Positions 10,231-21,974 of a stretch of 64,000 bases of DNA are shown here, one piece after another (the first letter of the stretch is position 1; each line of letters starts with the position of its first letter). The DNA is from Usnea hakonensis. Its lineage: Eukaryota; Ascomycota; Lecanoromycetes; Lecanorales; Parmeliaceae. The translations under genes were made by a program, and so were the position numbers. The notes beneath the pieces are model-generated. The model saw nothing but the letters and a program-made list of their open reading frames with translations. It was not told the origin of the DNA and searched no databases. The stretch spans positions 186,001 through 250,000 of the forward strand of contig BLJB01000119.1 of assembly GCA_013423325.1 (NCBI GenBank). Direction: 5' to 3'.

Positions 10231-12003
10231 CTACATCGCCTCAATCTGCCCCACGCCGCCTTCTCTACCAATCGTAGTCCTCCTCGACCCAGCTCCATAC
10301 AGTACCTCCAACACCCTCCCCTTCTGATTTTCCCTCACCCGCCTCAAATGCTCATACGTCCCTTCCAGCCCGCGAACCTGCTCTTCCACCCCAATCGTGC
10401 TACTATCGCCCCGTCTCACGAGCGGACTGACGAGTTTCCGTCTCAAGGTCTCAAGGTTGCCTTTCAGCGCCTCCAGCTTGCCATTATGCTCGACGAGTAG
10501 GGATTTGTTTTGGGTCGTCTTCGAACGGACCGAGGCGAGAAGTTGTTTATTTTTTTCGTACTTGCGCAGCAGCGTGTGGTTGGGTCCTACGATGCGGGTC
10601 CATAGGGAGCTAAGGACATCGCTCTCGAGACGATCTTGCGTGTCACTTTCGCGAACCACGGTACGTTGCAGGTTCAGGAATTGGCGGTCTATGGTCTCGA
10701 AAAGGGCGAATAGGGTGTTTGAATATGTCAGTTCGGCATTGATGCTTTCTTCGAGTATATTCAAAAACTCATTAAATGTGCGGTGCAATGTCTGCGATGT
10801 ACGTTGCGTGTTCGTAGTGCCAAAGACTGTGGTGAATAGCGTACCAAACGGGGTCGGAAGCCCGGTGGAAGGATTCTGTAAGAGACCGATATGAGAAAGG
10901 AGAGAGTGGATATTTGTGAAAGCGGAGCTGAGCGAGCCAGATGAATGAGAAGGGAGAGCCGCGAGTTCGCGTTTGGCCCAGTCCATGACAATTAGTATAC
11001 CGTCGATATCACCGTCGACGTTTGCAAAAAATTTGGTCAATTCGATGGCAAGCGTCTTGAGTGATTCGCTGAGAGCGTCGAGCTCCCCGACTATAACAGG
11101 CGCAGATGTCATATTTGCGTAGCGGATCGATTCTCCAAGGTCCCATACTGCGACGCCAGATTCTTGCAAATCGCCAATTTGGCGGACACCATTTTCCGAG
11201 TAGAAAATTAAAGGCTCGAAAGAGCGAGCTAGACCAGCGACTTTGACAAGGTCCGGGACTGGAGGTTGCGTTGGCGTGTGGGTGACAAGACGGAGCAGGC
11301 TGTAGGCAATTGCCAGTATCATAAGGGTGGATGAGAGAGAAGTCCAAGACTTGGAGACGTAAGCGACATATGTGCGGATCCACAACAGAGCAGCCTCAAC
11401 GGGTTCTGTCCGCTGTTGTACTTCCGCACGTAGAGCGAATCGGAAATCTTGGCCCAGTCAGTATTCTCTCTCGTACCTTCAGGGGCAAAGCACACAGTTA
11501 TTTGCATTTTCGGGAGCAGCTACTGCCTCTTCCGTCTCTTCAAATTTCTGAGCAAAGTCCTGCTCTTTCTCATTATAAGGAGACGGACTAGGCGAACGTT
11601 CCTTCACCGGGGACATTGAGCCTCGTGGTAACGGGATGTTTGCAGGCATTGTAACATCTCCTTCCTCTTCCTGAGCACTCTCGTATTGCGGGCTAGTACC
11701 TCTCGAGCGCGACGCACTCTTAGAAGCTTTCAAGGGGTTTTTGTCTTGTGGATAGGGTTGATGTCGATACCAGCCCCCAGCAGCATTCTGTTGTCTCCAA
11801 GCGGGCGGCGACCAGGGCTCTTCTGACACGGCTTCTTCTGATTCTGATTCCGACTCTTCAGATTTGAATCCTGAGTGTTGCGAAGGCAGACCGAAGACAG
11901 GAGATCGGTCGTTGTGTTCAAAGTCCTCTAGAGATGCTGATAAAGATGGGTGGTCGTCGTAGATCTCATGCGGGGATGTCCCCATGCGATTCGTTGCCAT
12001 CAT
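10231..12003 (-). CDS. Conserved fungal single-pass membrane protein with coiled coil, function unknown
   Basis: Two exons on the minus strand: 12003-11496 and 11447-10231, joined over a 48-bp intron that has a TACTGAC branch site and an unusual GTGTGC donor; product 574 residues. The join gives ENANN-Y-FRFALRAEVQQRTEP, the block I recognise from orthologues. The first 165 residues are disordered and acidic with PPAWRQQNAAGGWYRHQPY and a basic SASRSRGTSP. One membrane helix lies at about 200-220 (LSSTLMILAIAYSLLRL), followed by PVPDLVKVAGLARSFEPLIFY, GDLQESGVAVWDLGESIRY and VDGDIDGILIVMDWAKREL. The C-terminal half is helical with heptad character (NKSLLVEHNGKLEALKGNLE). The family is conserved in Pezizomycotina; I know of no assigned function. 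Confidence 0.8.
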
Positions 12004-12738
12004 ATTGTTTACTTTCGACCAAGGATTGTTGATGCATGCAGAAATATAGTTGATTCTATTGTTGACGTCCAGCGCACTGATAGATGGTCAACAGTGGTCT
12101 AGGCTTGGTCTCTTTAACACAAGCATAGGCCGTCGTAATGATATTCTTGAGGTTTGCCCCCTATTTCTGGAGGCTGGTCAGGTTTTGAATAGAGTAGACG
12201 TCTTTGCGACAAGGTTGTACGAGCCCTCGTACACTGGACGAGGGACATTGTAAGGGCGGTCTCAAAAGCGGTCTCTGAAATGGCGAGGCTGGGAGCGAAT
12301 CATTGCATGTGCTAGCATCTTTCCGACACTGATGCTAGCTAAGGCTGAGGTCCTACCCCGAATATTAATACGGCCATAAATGCAATGCTTTGACCATTTA
12401 CTATTTAGCTGGCCCTGACAGCTCATAGCCAACAAGAATGCGAATAACAAGAGTCCTCAATTTCCAAGGTGTATATGAACAGAGCAGTGAAAACTTTATT
12501 AGGATATTTACAGCAGTCTTCGCGCCACGCCCTGTCTATCTAGAGAGAGCTTACAGAATAGGATGCTAAGGTGTAGAAAGAAGGTCCGATGGAATCGATG
12601 CCCTGGTCTAAACTCTTTTTCCAACAACCACCCGCCCTTTCTAATTGAATCTAAGCCATATAGTGTACAGTTGGACGAGCAGCTTTGGCGACGTCGCCAT
12701 GAGAGTGGAGAGACATTCAGTGGTAGGTAGAGGATCAT
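12004..12738. other. Intergenic region, 3' flank of cytochrome c
   Basis: 735 bp without a supported gene. It contains the promoter side of the 574-residue protein gene (about 12004-12250) and the cytochrome c 3' UTR (about 12480-12738). No repeat or RNA gene seen. Confidence 0.55.
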
Positions 12739-13612
12739 CTACTGGGTTGCGTTGCGGAGATGGCTGGCGCAAGGTCAGTATGCATAATTAGGAAGCCAGG
12801 AGACACAGGCATACGTGATCAGGTCGTTCCTGTCCTTGGCTTTCTTAAGGCCACCAAAAGCCATCTTGGTACCTGGAATGTACTTCTTGGGGTTTTCGAG
12901 GTACTCAAACTGGAGACCGCTCATCAGTTTCCATGCATCTCTCACCGGGCCAATGCGTGACTAACTAGAGTATCCTCCTTCCACGTAATTGCCTTGTGCT
13001 TATTCGCATCCGTGTATGAGAAACCCTCGACCTGACCAGTCTTGCGCCCAAACAAGCCGTGGAGGTTGGGTCCAATCTTATTGCCCTCCTCTGCCTTGAG
13101 ATTGTGACATTGAGCACATCGTGTCTATGATCAATCAGTCTGTGTAGAATTTAGGATTCGGACGGGTCTAGGCCGTACTTTGAAGAGATTGGCGCCCTTC
13201 TTGTCGTCACCTTTCCAAACAAAGAAGCATTAGTACTGCGATTGGGCTGTCACAACCAAAATCTGTAAAACTCATGGGAGGGCATAGAACTGTTGAACAC
13301 TAGGCTTAAAAAGTCGAAGCCATCACTGCTGTCGTTGAGGCCGTGAGAGGATCATGCCAGATATAGTGAAGGTGGTAAATGTGGCAAATATGACATTCAA
13401 GGTCGCCATTCTTTTCGAAAATTGGATCGTGGCATATGTATGAAGCCAGCCGGGATAATGTGGAGCCCCCGACCTTGCCACAACAGCCATCTTGTAGGGC
13501 TCTGAGCCATTCAGAAGGAAGGACGTCTCAAGTTGCGGTGCTGCTTGGAATGGCGTTGAGAAAGAAACACGAGATACGTACCGTCAGAGAAGCTGTCAGC
13601 GCCTTTTGCCAT
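12739..13612 (-). CDS. CYC1: Cytochrome c
   Basis: Five exons on the minus strand: 13612-13582, 13210-13179, 13124-12966, 12909-12815, 12763-12739, giving 113 residues. Cytochrome c carries electrons from complex III to complex IV in the mitochondrial intermembrane space. The product starts MAKGADSFSDGDDKKGANLF; the heme-binding CAQCH follows, with GPNLHGLFGRKTGQ, WKEDTLFEYLENPKKYIPGT, the axial methionine in KMAFGGLKKAKDRND and an end of LITHLRNATQ. Introns are 371, 54, 56 and 51 bp; the last has a TACTGAC branch site. The first intron is unusually long and the 31-nt first exon holds only ten codons. As usual there is no cleavable targeting peptide. All catalytic and heme-ligand residues are present. 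Confidence 0.96.
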
Positions 13613-14040
13613 TTGGATTATATTGTGTATGCTTGGATTGAAGGATGGAGGTGGATAGTGTTGGTGTTTTGCTTTGGATGGGATCGAATTCCAAGTTTGT
13701 AGGGCACACAAAAAAAAAAGTAAATGACGAGACAAGAGAAAGCGGCAGCTGTATGCGGATAGATGCTAGTTCAGTGAGCCAATTAAATAAAAGACTTCCG
13801 ATACAAATCCGGTTTCGCCGGAAACCTCGGTATCTAAAATTACCATATTACCAAAATAGCTCACAGCTTTTAGAGTACTACCTGATCGTATTGCTTTCCG
13901 AATTACATACTGCATTTTGTTTCTCTCGAAGTCACTCGTAATATTTGACAGCGCGGGCCCTGGTGGCTTGAAGCATCAGGCGCTAAATTCCCGGAGGCAT
14001 TTTCGTCGTTTGTACACCTGCGAGCAGATTTTCATATCCC
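13613..14040. other. Divergent promoter region, cytochrome c and SDR
   Basis: 428 bp between two divergent starts. It contains a CCAAT box (separate entry), an A9 tract near 13710 and GC-rich GCGCGGGCCCTGG near 13952. No gene seen. Confidence 0.6.
13779..13783 (+). promoter_or_regulatory. CCAAT box upstream of cytochrome c
   Basis: CCAAT in the context GAGCCAATTAAAT, 167 to 171 bp upstream of the cytochrome c start codon. The CCAAT-binding Hap complex controls respiratory genes, including cytochrome c, in yeasts and filamentous fungi. One pentamer is expected often by chance, so function is inference. Confidence 0.35.
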
Positions 14041-15144
14041 ATGGCTAAACCGCCTATTTGGGTTGTTGTCGGTGCCAGTAGAGGCATTGGACTGGAATGG
14101 GTGCGCCAGCTTCTTGCTCGAGGTGACCATGTGCTGGCCACGGTACGAGATGTAGCAAAAGCCTCGGAGCTCTGGACACTCGCTGGCTCAGCTATGGGAA
14201 GATGCCAGCTCTTTGTATGCGATGTAGCTTCCGAGGCCAGCATTCATGTACTCCACAGATCAACTTCATGGCTTTAGTATCGAATCTGACAGAGCCTAGA
14301 ATTTTGCACGGGAGGTAGCGGCACTGAAAAATATTGACAGGATTGATCATGTGATTGTCAATGCTGGGATTCTTCAATACCCCAATGTAGGTTTCAATGT
14401 CTCATCGCGAATATTGTGATCCAAGTATTGATGGTGTAGCGAGCTACTGAGCTGTAAATCTCCTCTATTTCCCCGGACAAAGACTGCATGCTGAGGTCCA
14501 GCAGCTCCTTCGAAAACTTCTCGGACCATTTGAAAACGAACGCTGTTGGACCAATCATCACTGCTCAGTTACTTTTGCGCACCGGTATACCTATCGGGAC
14601 CATCTCTTTCATGTCAAGCGATTCTGGCTCGGCCTCGGAATTCCGTGATTTTGAAGATGGGTACTTAACAGCTGTCAAGCAACTTTGCTAAGCAGTGCTA
14701 AGCACGTCTTTCTAGCTTCGCAGCCTACGCTGCGTCGAAAGCAGCACTGAATCAAATGCTCAGGGTAATTGCCTCTCTTCATGTTTGACGGTGATAGTGT
14801 TTGTTGAACCAGCTTAGCACATGGCGGCGGAGCTGGGACGAAGGAATTATTCTACGACAATACTAGCTATACATCCAGGCGAAGTTGCAACGTGAGAAAC
14901 CCCAGCTGCCATATCCGTCAAGACTCTGATTGACTTGAAAAAGAGACATGGCAAATGTATCTCTTGGATGGGAAGTCGAGGGTATTATAAATGTGGACGA
15001 GTCAGTCGCAGGTATGGTTCGGGTGGTCGAACAGAAGACCGTTCTTGATACGGGGACATTCTGGACTTGGGAAGGGAAGGTAAGGGTTCGATGTTCAAGT
15101 TCAGCCTTTGTCCAACTGACCGTCGCCAGCGTCATCCATGGTAA
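14041..15144 (+). CDS. Short-chain dehydrogenase/reductase (C-factor-like)
   Basis: Eight exons: 14041-14247, 14300-14386, 14440-14453, 14496-14660, 14716-14764, 14818-14891, 14944-15079, 15130-15144; 248 residues. All introns are 42 to 55 bp and every join restores the family pattern. Classical SDR features: nucleotide-binding VVGASRGIGLEW near the N-terminus, the D-V acidic site (VCDVASEAS), NAG in HVIVNAGILQYPN, catalytic serine in SFMSSDSGSASEF and the Y-x-x-x-K pair in AAYAASKAALNQM. The end GTFWTWEGK-RHPW is typical of the family of cytosolic fungal SDRs. The third exon is a 14-nt microexon encoding RATE and part of the next codon. Substrate unknown. Confidence 0.88.
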
Positions 15145-15587
15145 ACAAAAGCGCGTACCAAAGATTGAAGATCAAGCAACGCCATGCACTCTTAGGGACC
15201 CAACCAGTGCAATCTCACAGATCTTGGGCCCTACGAGAAGATGACTCGTGATTGGTGCTCGGCAGCTGATTCTCAGCGCTTTTGACCATGTTGAGCTGGA
15301 TTGTTGCTTTACCAAAAGGCCGTCGTTCGCAGTTCGTGTTGCATCAGAATAGAATGAAGTACAGAGATCAAGCTGGAAAGTCTGAGCCAAGGGAAGTTCT
15401 AATATTGTCGAGCGTAGCTGTGGTATGATCAAAACCAATTATTTGTGCAATGTAAACAATATATTCAGAATCACTCAATGTAAGGTACTTTACGGAGTAG
15501 GCAGCGATCAGATACGGTTTAGCGCGGTACTCACCCAAGTGCATCTTTCAGCGCGCTGAGCTCTAACTACATTGTTCATCAGCAGAT
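15145..15587. other. Intergenic region
   Basis: 443 bp without a supported gene. A TACGGAGTA word (about 15490) lies roughly 100 bp upstream of the next start codon. Nothing else seen. Confidence 0.55.
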
Positions 15588-16491
15588 ATGAGTGCTACAA
15601 TTCCACGTTTCCTCCTTCCTCGCGGGTATCTACTTTCATCCAGTCGATTGCCTAGACTCTTGAAGCGGCCGGAAATATCCCACCGTACCTTGCCTATCTG
15701 TCGGAATGCCTCTGCTAGCACCTCGAAGCCGCGGGTCCTGGAGAAGCCCACGAGGTTCAATCCTCCCTCCCATGGTAAAAGGCTGAAGCAGCAAATCCCA
15801 CGCCAGTATGGGCCAGAGCTTACTGGGGAGCAAAAGACTGAACAGAGGACCAAGAAATATCCCAACATGATGCCTGCCGAAGGCACCTTCATGCACTGGT
15901 TTCTCACAAGCCGGCGCATCCATACTTTTATCAGCTTGGTAAGAACTGAGCCGAATCATTATCTCTGCCTCCAATATATTGGATCATTCCTCTCGATCTA
16001 CAACACTAACATCACTCCGATAGGGCATCCTCGTCCTCCTCGCCTCCATCACGGCCTTCGAAAATTGGCGCCTTGCCACGGCTTTCCGGGAACAGTTGCC
16101 CGCAGCTGCTGACTTTCTCTATCAACCTCTAACGGCAATTTCACAAGCATTTGAAGTATACAGACTGGATGTTGCGAAAAGGAGCGCCGAGACGGCTATG
16201 AAGAGGAAAAGAGATTTGGACGATGCGCAGAAGAGAAGTACGTATCGCATAGCGCATGGACTTGAGGACGAGAATAGTCAAGGACTGGGTGGATGGCTGC
16301 CCAGGAGTGGCGAGGAGAGTTCAGGGTCTGGTAAGGAGGCCAATGGAGCGTTTGGGAGACCAGTAGGTGTAGAGCCGGGGCAAGAGTTGGAGGCTGAGGG
16401 AGTCGTGGAGGACGGAGATACGAGGGTCCGTCCTTATAGTAATTGGGAGGGTAGGAAGAAGCCTATAAAGAAATGGTTTGGGATATGGTAG
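15588..16491 (+). CDS. Probable mitochondrial single-pass membrane protein, unknown function
   Basis: Two exons, 15588-15938 and 16024-16491, with an 85-bp intron; 272 residues. The N-terminus is rich in Arg/Ser/Leu and lacks acidic residues (FLLPRGYLLSSSRLPRLLKR), as in a mitochondrial presequence. A conserved block NMMPAEGTFMHWFLTSRRIH leads into one membrane helix at about 115-132 (ISLGILVLLASITAF). After it comes a helical, charged segment (AKRSAETAMKRKRDLDDAQKR then TYRIAHGLEDE). The C-terminus is low-complexity and ends GRKKPIKKWFGIW. I recognise this as a conserved ascomycete family but know no function. Confidence 0.75.
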
Positions 16492-17119
16492 GAATCTGGC
16501 AATTGGATACACTATCTTCGAGTCCTTCTTTTCTGGGATTTCCTGATGCCTGTCTCCCGATTTTGAACCGGCCAGGACTGCCATTGATACTGTCCAGGGC
16601 TCAGATCCTACCCCACACAAATTCTCAGTCCTACTAGAACGATCCGGAGCATCGCCAGTCGTGATCTACAGACTCAGTGCTCCCCGTACCAGACTTGCTC
16701 GCCACGGCGGCACAGGCATGCTTGTTGGCGCTTTGTACGAGGTTTTTCGCTGACTCGACGTGGCAAACACAAGCTTCTGAACGAGATGTGACGCCAATTA
16801 GATTTAGGAACACTTGCGCCTCCATACATGATGATTTACGACGTTTGTGCAAATTTGTTCACCTTCTTCGGCAAGATGTTGATTGAAAGTTTTGCATGGG
16901 AATCATCGCACTTTTATTTCGTAGAAGTTCTAGCAGAGAAGTGCAGTCGCCACCTCTACAATGTCGGTTAGATGTAGTGTATCTACAGAGTACCCGACTG
17001 AGACCAGCTCTTGAAAGTACCTTAATCTACCTTAACTGCTCTCCTCTCATCTGCACTAGCGTGACTTGACTTCCACAGACCCGGCCTCCAAAACAGCCCC
17101 ACCCAATTAAACCCGAGCC
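16492..17119. other. Intergenic region upstream of RRP42
   Basis: 628 bp with no supported gene. A short AGTACCTTAATCTACCTTAA stretch lies at about 17018. No RNA gene or repeat seen. Confidence 0.55.
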
Positions 17120-18307
17120 ATGGCCTCTCCACCCACCCTTCTCTCCCCCTCCGAGCTTTCCTACCTGCATACCTCCCTCGCTTCCAACCCGCCAATCCGC
17201 CCCGACGCCCGCTCCCCCACCTCTTTCCGGCCCTTGGTCGCTGAAACGGATCTCGTACCTTCTGCAAACGGGAGCGCAAGACTCTGTTTCGCAGACGGCA
17301 CCGAGGCGATTGTCGGGGTGAAGGCTGAAATCGAAAAAGCCCAAGCGGTGGGAAATGATCGTTGGTACGACAATTTGGGTGAGGGGGCTAGTGGGGAGGA
17401 TGAAGAGATGGGGGAAGAGGGTATAGGAGGAAACAGCGTCGGAGAAGACAAGTGGATCGAGGTTGTCGTGGACGTGCCTGGACAAAGGGATGACGATACC
17501 ATGGTCGTCTTTCTGGCGCAGATGATACACGAAGGGCTCGTCGCGGACGGTGGTTTGAGGAATAGGTTGGTCATCAATAGACGATGGCATTGGCGACTCT
17601 ACATCGACGTTCGTAACCCCCCCATCCTACCACCCACGCCGCTCTCTCTCTCCCCCCCCCCTCACCTTCCCCAAAAAAATAGCTACACAAACCCCACCAT
17701 ACCCCGCTAACGACCCCAGATCCTCCTCCTCTCCCCCCCCCACACCTACCCTCTCCCCCTCCTCTCCCTAACAACGCACCTCGCCCTCCTCTCCGCCCGC
17801 CTCCCAGCACCCATATCCACCCACGACGAAGACCCCCTCTTCAACGACGACTGGGACGCCTCCCTCCCCCTCTACCCACCCCCCACCCGGACTACGAGCC
17901 CCCAACCTTCCCCCTCTCCCTCCCGCCCCCCAATAACCCTCCTCGTCATCGCCGTCGGCACAAACATCTTCTTCGACGCCTCCTACGAAGAACTAGCCGT
18001 CGCGGACGCCGTCCTCGCCGTCACAGTCGGCGCTCCATCACCATCACCATCATTATCAACAAACTCCACACCCCTCACCCTCCTAGCCCTCCGCACCATC
18101 GACCCCCCTTCCCGCCTTTCCGCCTCGGCCGCAGAAACGGGAAAAGTGGATGCCGGGAGCGATTTGGAAAGTGGGGACATGGAGGGGGTGTGGAGGGCTA
18201 GGAAGGGGGGGATGAAGAGGGATGTTGTGGGGCGGATGGTAAGGATGTGTGTGGAGGGGGGAGGCGTGGGGGAGGAAGTTTTGAGGGGGTTGGGGGGGTT
18301 TGGGTGA
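17120..18307 (+). CDS. RRP42: Exosome complex RNase PH-ring subunit Rrp42
   Basis: Two exons, 17120-17608 and 17720-18307; the 111-bp intron is very C-rich. Product 358 residues. Rrp42 is one of six RNase PH-like subunits that form the catalytically inactive ring of the eukaryotic RNA exosome (nuclear and cytosolic 3'-5' RNA processing and decay). Seen: SPSELSYLHTSL, IRPDARSPTSFRPLVAETDL, SANGSARLCFADGTEAIVGV, the join WRLYID-ILLLSPPHTYPL, then LLSLTTHLALLSARLPAP, PITLLVIAVGTNIFFDASYE and ELAVADAVLAVTVGAPS. An acidic insertion (about residues 90-115, GEDEEMGEEGIGG) is longer than in yeast. The start of exon 2 is extremely C-rich on the coding strand and the last 130 nt extremely G-rich (see findings). 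Confidence 0.88.
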
Positions 18308-19315
18308 TGGTTGGTTGTGGTGGAGGGTTAGATGCTATGGATGGATTGATGTATTTTCTGGAACGAGGGACGCGAGGAGATGAGAGGAAAGGGGTCGAGC
18401 TGGATCAGCGTACTGTGGCCAGGGAAGAGGATGTGTTCGCACGGAATGGACTTTCTTGCCCGAGTACACAGCTTGGAGGAGGTGATTATACAAATCCAGA
18501 TTCAGTGACCCATTAGACGGTGTGAGCGTGAGATGGGATCAGAGAAGTACATCACGGTCTAGATGCAAGAGGGCAACTTGGTCTATGAGCACGGGAGAGC
18601 ACATTCCAAGTGGACAGCGCTGAAATAGAAATTCGTGCAGTGAGGCATGGACGAGGATTATTCGTGGCACTAAGACTTTAGAGGTTAGAGAATTGGATCT
18701 TTGCATTGGCTGTTTTTTTTTCATAAGCTCGCTGGCTCGCTCAAACGACCGTGAGTCTCCTTCCCAGCAGCTAGCTTTCTCCTCCTTTTCATTCTCTTCT
18801 CTCCTCCCCATTCCCGCCTCCCCTACCCCTCCACCCAAACCCTCTGCCGTGAAATAGGAAAAGATGCATATGATACAGTCTCCATCCGAATTGCCAGTCC
18901 GATGGCTTCAGAAAAGAGCAAAATAAATCTAGCTAGCTGACAAGGACCGATGGTTTATAGGAAAAATATCTTGAGCAAAGAGCGTCGTTAGATACAGAGG
19001 ATAGCAATAAGATTATTTTGGTATCTTGAAAAGCTGGCAAGTAATGCTCGCGAAGCTGACCTGGTAAGTCTATGAAGGCCGCTTTGGGGGTATGTGGCGA
19101 AGAAAGCAAGTAAGACTGAATGACTTGATTAAGTGCCTTGATCGGCGGGTGGGACCTGCTTGACCAGCAATCAGGCTGATGTGATGGCGGTCTATGAACA
19201 GAGATATAGCGGGAGGGCTGGTGCATGATTATGCATCTGGCGTCGTCAGGTTGTTGTTGTGGTATTACAATGGACTGTTAATTTTCGGCGATCGCTCCAA
19301 TGAAGACAGAAAGGT
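18308..19315. other. Convergent intergenic region
   Basis: About 1 kb between RRP42 and the kinase, both ending here. No coding sequence is convincing. A T9 tract (about 18713-18721) and pyrimidine-rich CTCCTTTTCATTCTC near 18780 are the only features noticed. Confidence 0.55.
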
Positions 19316-21974
19316 CTATTTGTAGATAGACCCGACAGCGAAAATACTCGCAGCCGCTGAGGCAGCCCATTCGTTTTCTTCGTATGGCGGTGTGGGCCAT
19401 CTTGGATTAGGATGAATGTCCTCCTTCGGCCGAGCTTTGACGGGTTTGAGAGGCTCGACCGGGTCCGTCACAGCATTTTGATCAAAGAGAACGCCGTTTC
19501 TTTTTGCCGATGGTGAAGGGGTAGGATATGGATTGAGGGCTGCCATGTTGTTGGCCGTGTCCCGTAACGGCTGTCGAGGAGTCTCCAATTGTGCTACTTT
19601 CTTCAGATAATCTCGTTCTTCAGCTCTACTTCGGCGGTCCATTCGCTTGGCGGCACTTTGGGCATTATTCAGAGCCTCATGGAGCAGCTCATCTTCCTCG
19701 TCGGGCGTATCGTACATGTGGCTTGGATGCGTCGAGCGGTGAAGAGCTCGTCGTGTTCGACTTGATATGGGGCCACCAGCACCTGTGAAGCTCGAAGAGT
19801 CTAAAGCTGGGGAGCTTATGCTTTTTGACAAGGACGGGTGACGACTCAGGGAACTCTCTGAGTTGGGTAGACCACGCTGCTGTTTATGAGAAGATGGGGC
19901 TTCTGGTGATGGCGAGAGCGGCTCGGCTAGTGGACGATTTGATTGAAGAACTGTATCAATGTCGTTGAAGCTCTTCTCTAGGATCGTATCCATATTTGAA
20001 TCAACGATCATGGAGTTCCGATTGCTTTGCCAAGGACTACAGCCTGCATTTGCTTCAACGTCATCATCCATGCTGGGAGGTGCAGGTATCTGAGGCTTTC
20101 CGGACAACCTCCGCGCTCGTTTGCGCAGATGGGAGAAAAAGCCTTCCTTTTGCTCGCTGTTAGGCGACATGGGTGCCCTTTGCCCATTCAAGGCACGTTC
20201 AGCCTCTTGCCGATGGAAGTCGGCATAATGATTTCCATTTGACTGTACAGACAGCTGACGGCCAATCTTCTTCGAGGGTTTCGAATCCAAAGACGGCACT
20301 ATCGCGGTGGCTTGACTGGATTTATGCGCGGGATTATTATGAGACTGGGCGGTCACAGTATCTGAGAGAGGGGATATAGGCCGAATGGATGGTAGAATCG
20401 GCATTGGCGCAGCATTCGAAGGATTGATGCCATTGGTCCAAGTGGCTCGCTTGTTGGCAAACGGACGGTATCTCATGGTGGATGTGGACTCTGCTGCTGG
20501 AGGTGCATTGTCGATTGTCTGGGAATGGTAGGTTGGCGACCTGTTGGGAGATGTAATTTGAGTCTGAGGAGAAGGGAGCTGTATTGGTAAAGCTGGTGAA
20601 TGATCGCGGATGAGTGACTTCCTGAACCACGAGGGCCTAGAGGATTGTGCAGCACCATCGCTAAAATCTCTCTGAGACTTGCCGTCTATGCTCGAGTGTT
20701 TCCTCCCAAGAAGACGGGAGCCCGAGGACTTTGGTCGCAGAGGATCCACGGCGTCATTGAAATACTCATGCTTCATAGCTTCCGCTGACGTGGGTCGGTT
20801 CTTGGGATCCCACATCAAGCACCAGGTGACGAAACTGCTCAAAGCAACGGGCCACTGTGGTGCTCTAAGGATTGTTTCCATAGAATGAGGAGCCATCTAG
20901 GGAGATCGTCAGACTCCGCTAAATTGTAATTGAGATGGATTTAATACCTTGGGAAAAGAGAACCCTAGCTTCTGGGCCAGTCGAGTACCATCTCTCCAGT
21001 CTCCACCGCCAACCTTTTTGCCCGACTTGTCGTACCAATTACCAGGCGAACCCATAATCTCGCATACCCTCCAGACTTGATCGACTTCATTACCACCAGG
21101 AAACAATGGCTTCAAGTTGGCGATCTCAACAGCCATAGCGCCAATGGCCCAGATGTCGACCGGTGCCGAATATGCACCAGCACGTAGGAGAACCTCGGGG
21201 GCGCGGTACCACCTGGTCGAAACGTAGGTTGTGTATGGATGTTGTGAATGAATTTCACGTGCGAGGCCAAAGTCTGCTATCTTAATCGTATAAAGAGGTG
21301 GTGTACTAGGAGGGGTGACCATTGAAGAATACCTCCTGAAGGTGGTGTTGCTGTCTTGGGGTGATGACGTCGAAACGAGGATATTCTCTGGTTTTATGTC
21401 GCGATGGAAGAAATTGTGATTATGGATATGGTCGAGACCGGACAAGATTTGGAAAAGAATACTTTTGACGCTGCTGCTGTCCAAGCATTTGTGCTCACGT
21501 CCTTTCATTAGCTGGTACAAATTTCCATCCATGTGCTCCATACAGATGTGTAGCTTCTTGGACGTTGGATCCAAGAAGATCTCGAGAGCCGGAACAAGGT
21601 GAGGATGGACAGGTAGTGATCGTAGGAAGATGACCTCTCGAAGTTCTAGACACGGGCCGAAAGACTCGAAGGTCTTCTTCATTGTCTTGATAGCCACCTA
21701 ATAAATCGTAAGTCGCTGCAGCACATATGTGATAAGTGACGTTTACCATAGTGCCTCGCCGAGCGATATGACCGCCAGCTGTTCGAACACGGGCCAAAGC
21801 GACACTGCCAAAGCTACCATCACCGATCTCTTTGAGTAATTCAAACTTTTCTTCTAGGCACGCAGCTGAAAGCGAACCATTAGCGGCCAATCGAGGGGGG
21901 TGTTCATGTGTAACTGCCATTGCGGTGGCTCCAAAGGTTGATTTGATGTCAATGGTTTCTTTTCGCTCAGTCAT
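19316..21974 (-). CDS. ime2: Ime2-like (MAK/ICK/RCK family) serine/threonine kinase
   Basis: Three exons on the minus strand: 21974-21747, 21697-20948, 20896-19316, with introns of 49 and 51 bp; 852 residues from ATG 21974. Ime2-type kinases (ImeB in Aspergillus) act in meiosis, sexual development and light response. Kinase motifs: GDGSFGSVALAR (P-loop), VAIKTMKK (lysine), FHRDIKPENIL (catalytic loop), KIADFGLAREI (DFG), YTTYVSTRWYRAPE with the T-x-Y activation site, VDIWAIGAMAVEI and WDPKNRPTSAEAMKHEYF. An insertion of about 30 residues between ENIL and the DFG (SSPQDSNTTF, VTPPSTPPLY) is a trait I associate with Ime2 orthologues. The C-terminal 450 residues are disordered and basic/Ser-rich, with predicted phosphosites. 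A further in-frame extension upstream of 21974 lacks an ATG. Confidence 0.88.

Noticed and set aside
10051..10500. Plus-strand open frame opposite the 574-residue gene
   Set aside because: Proline/histidine-rich mirror of the G-rich 3' end of the minus-strand gene.
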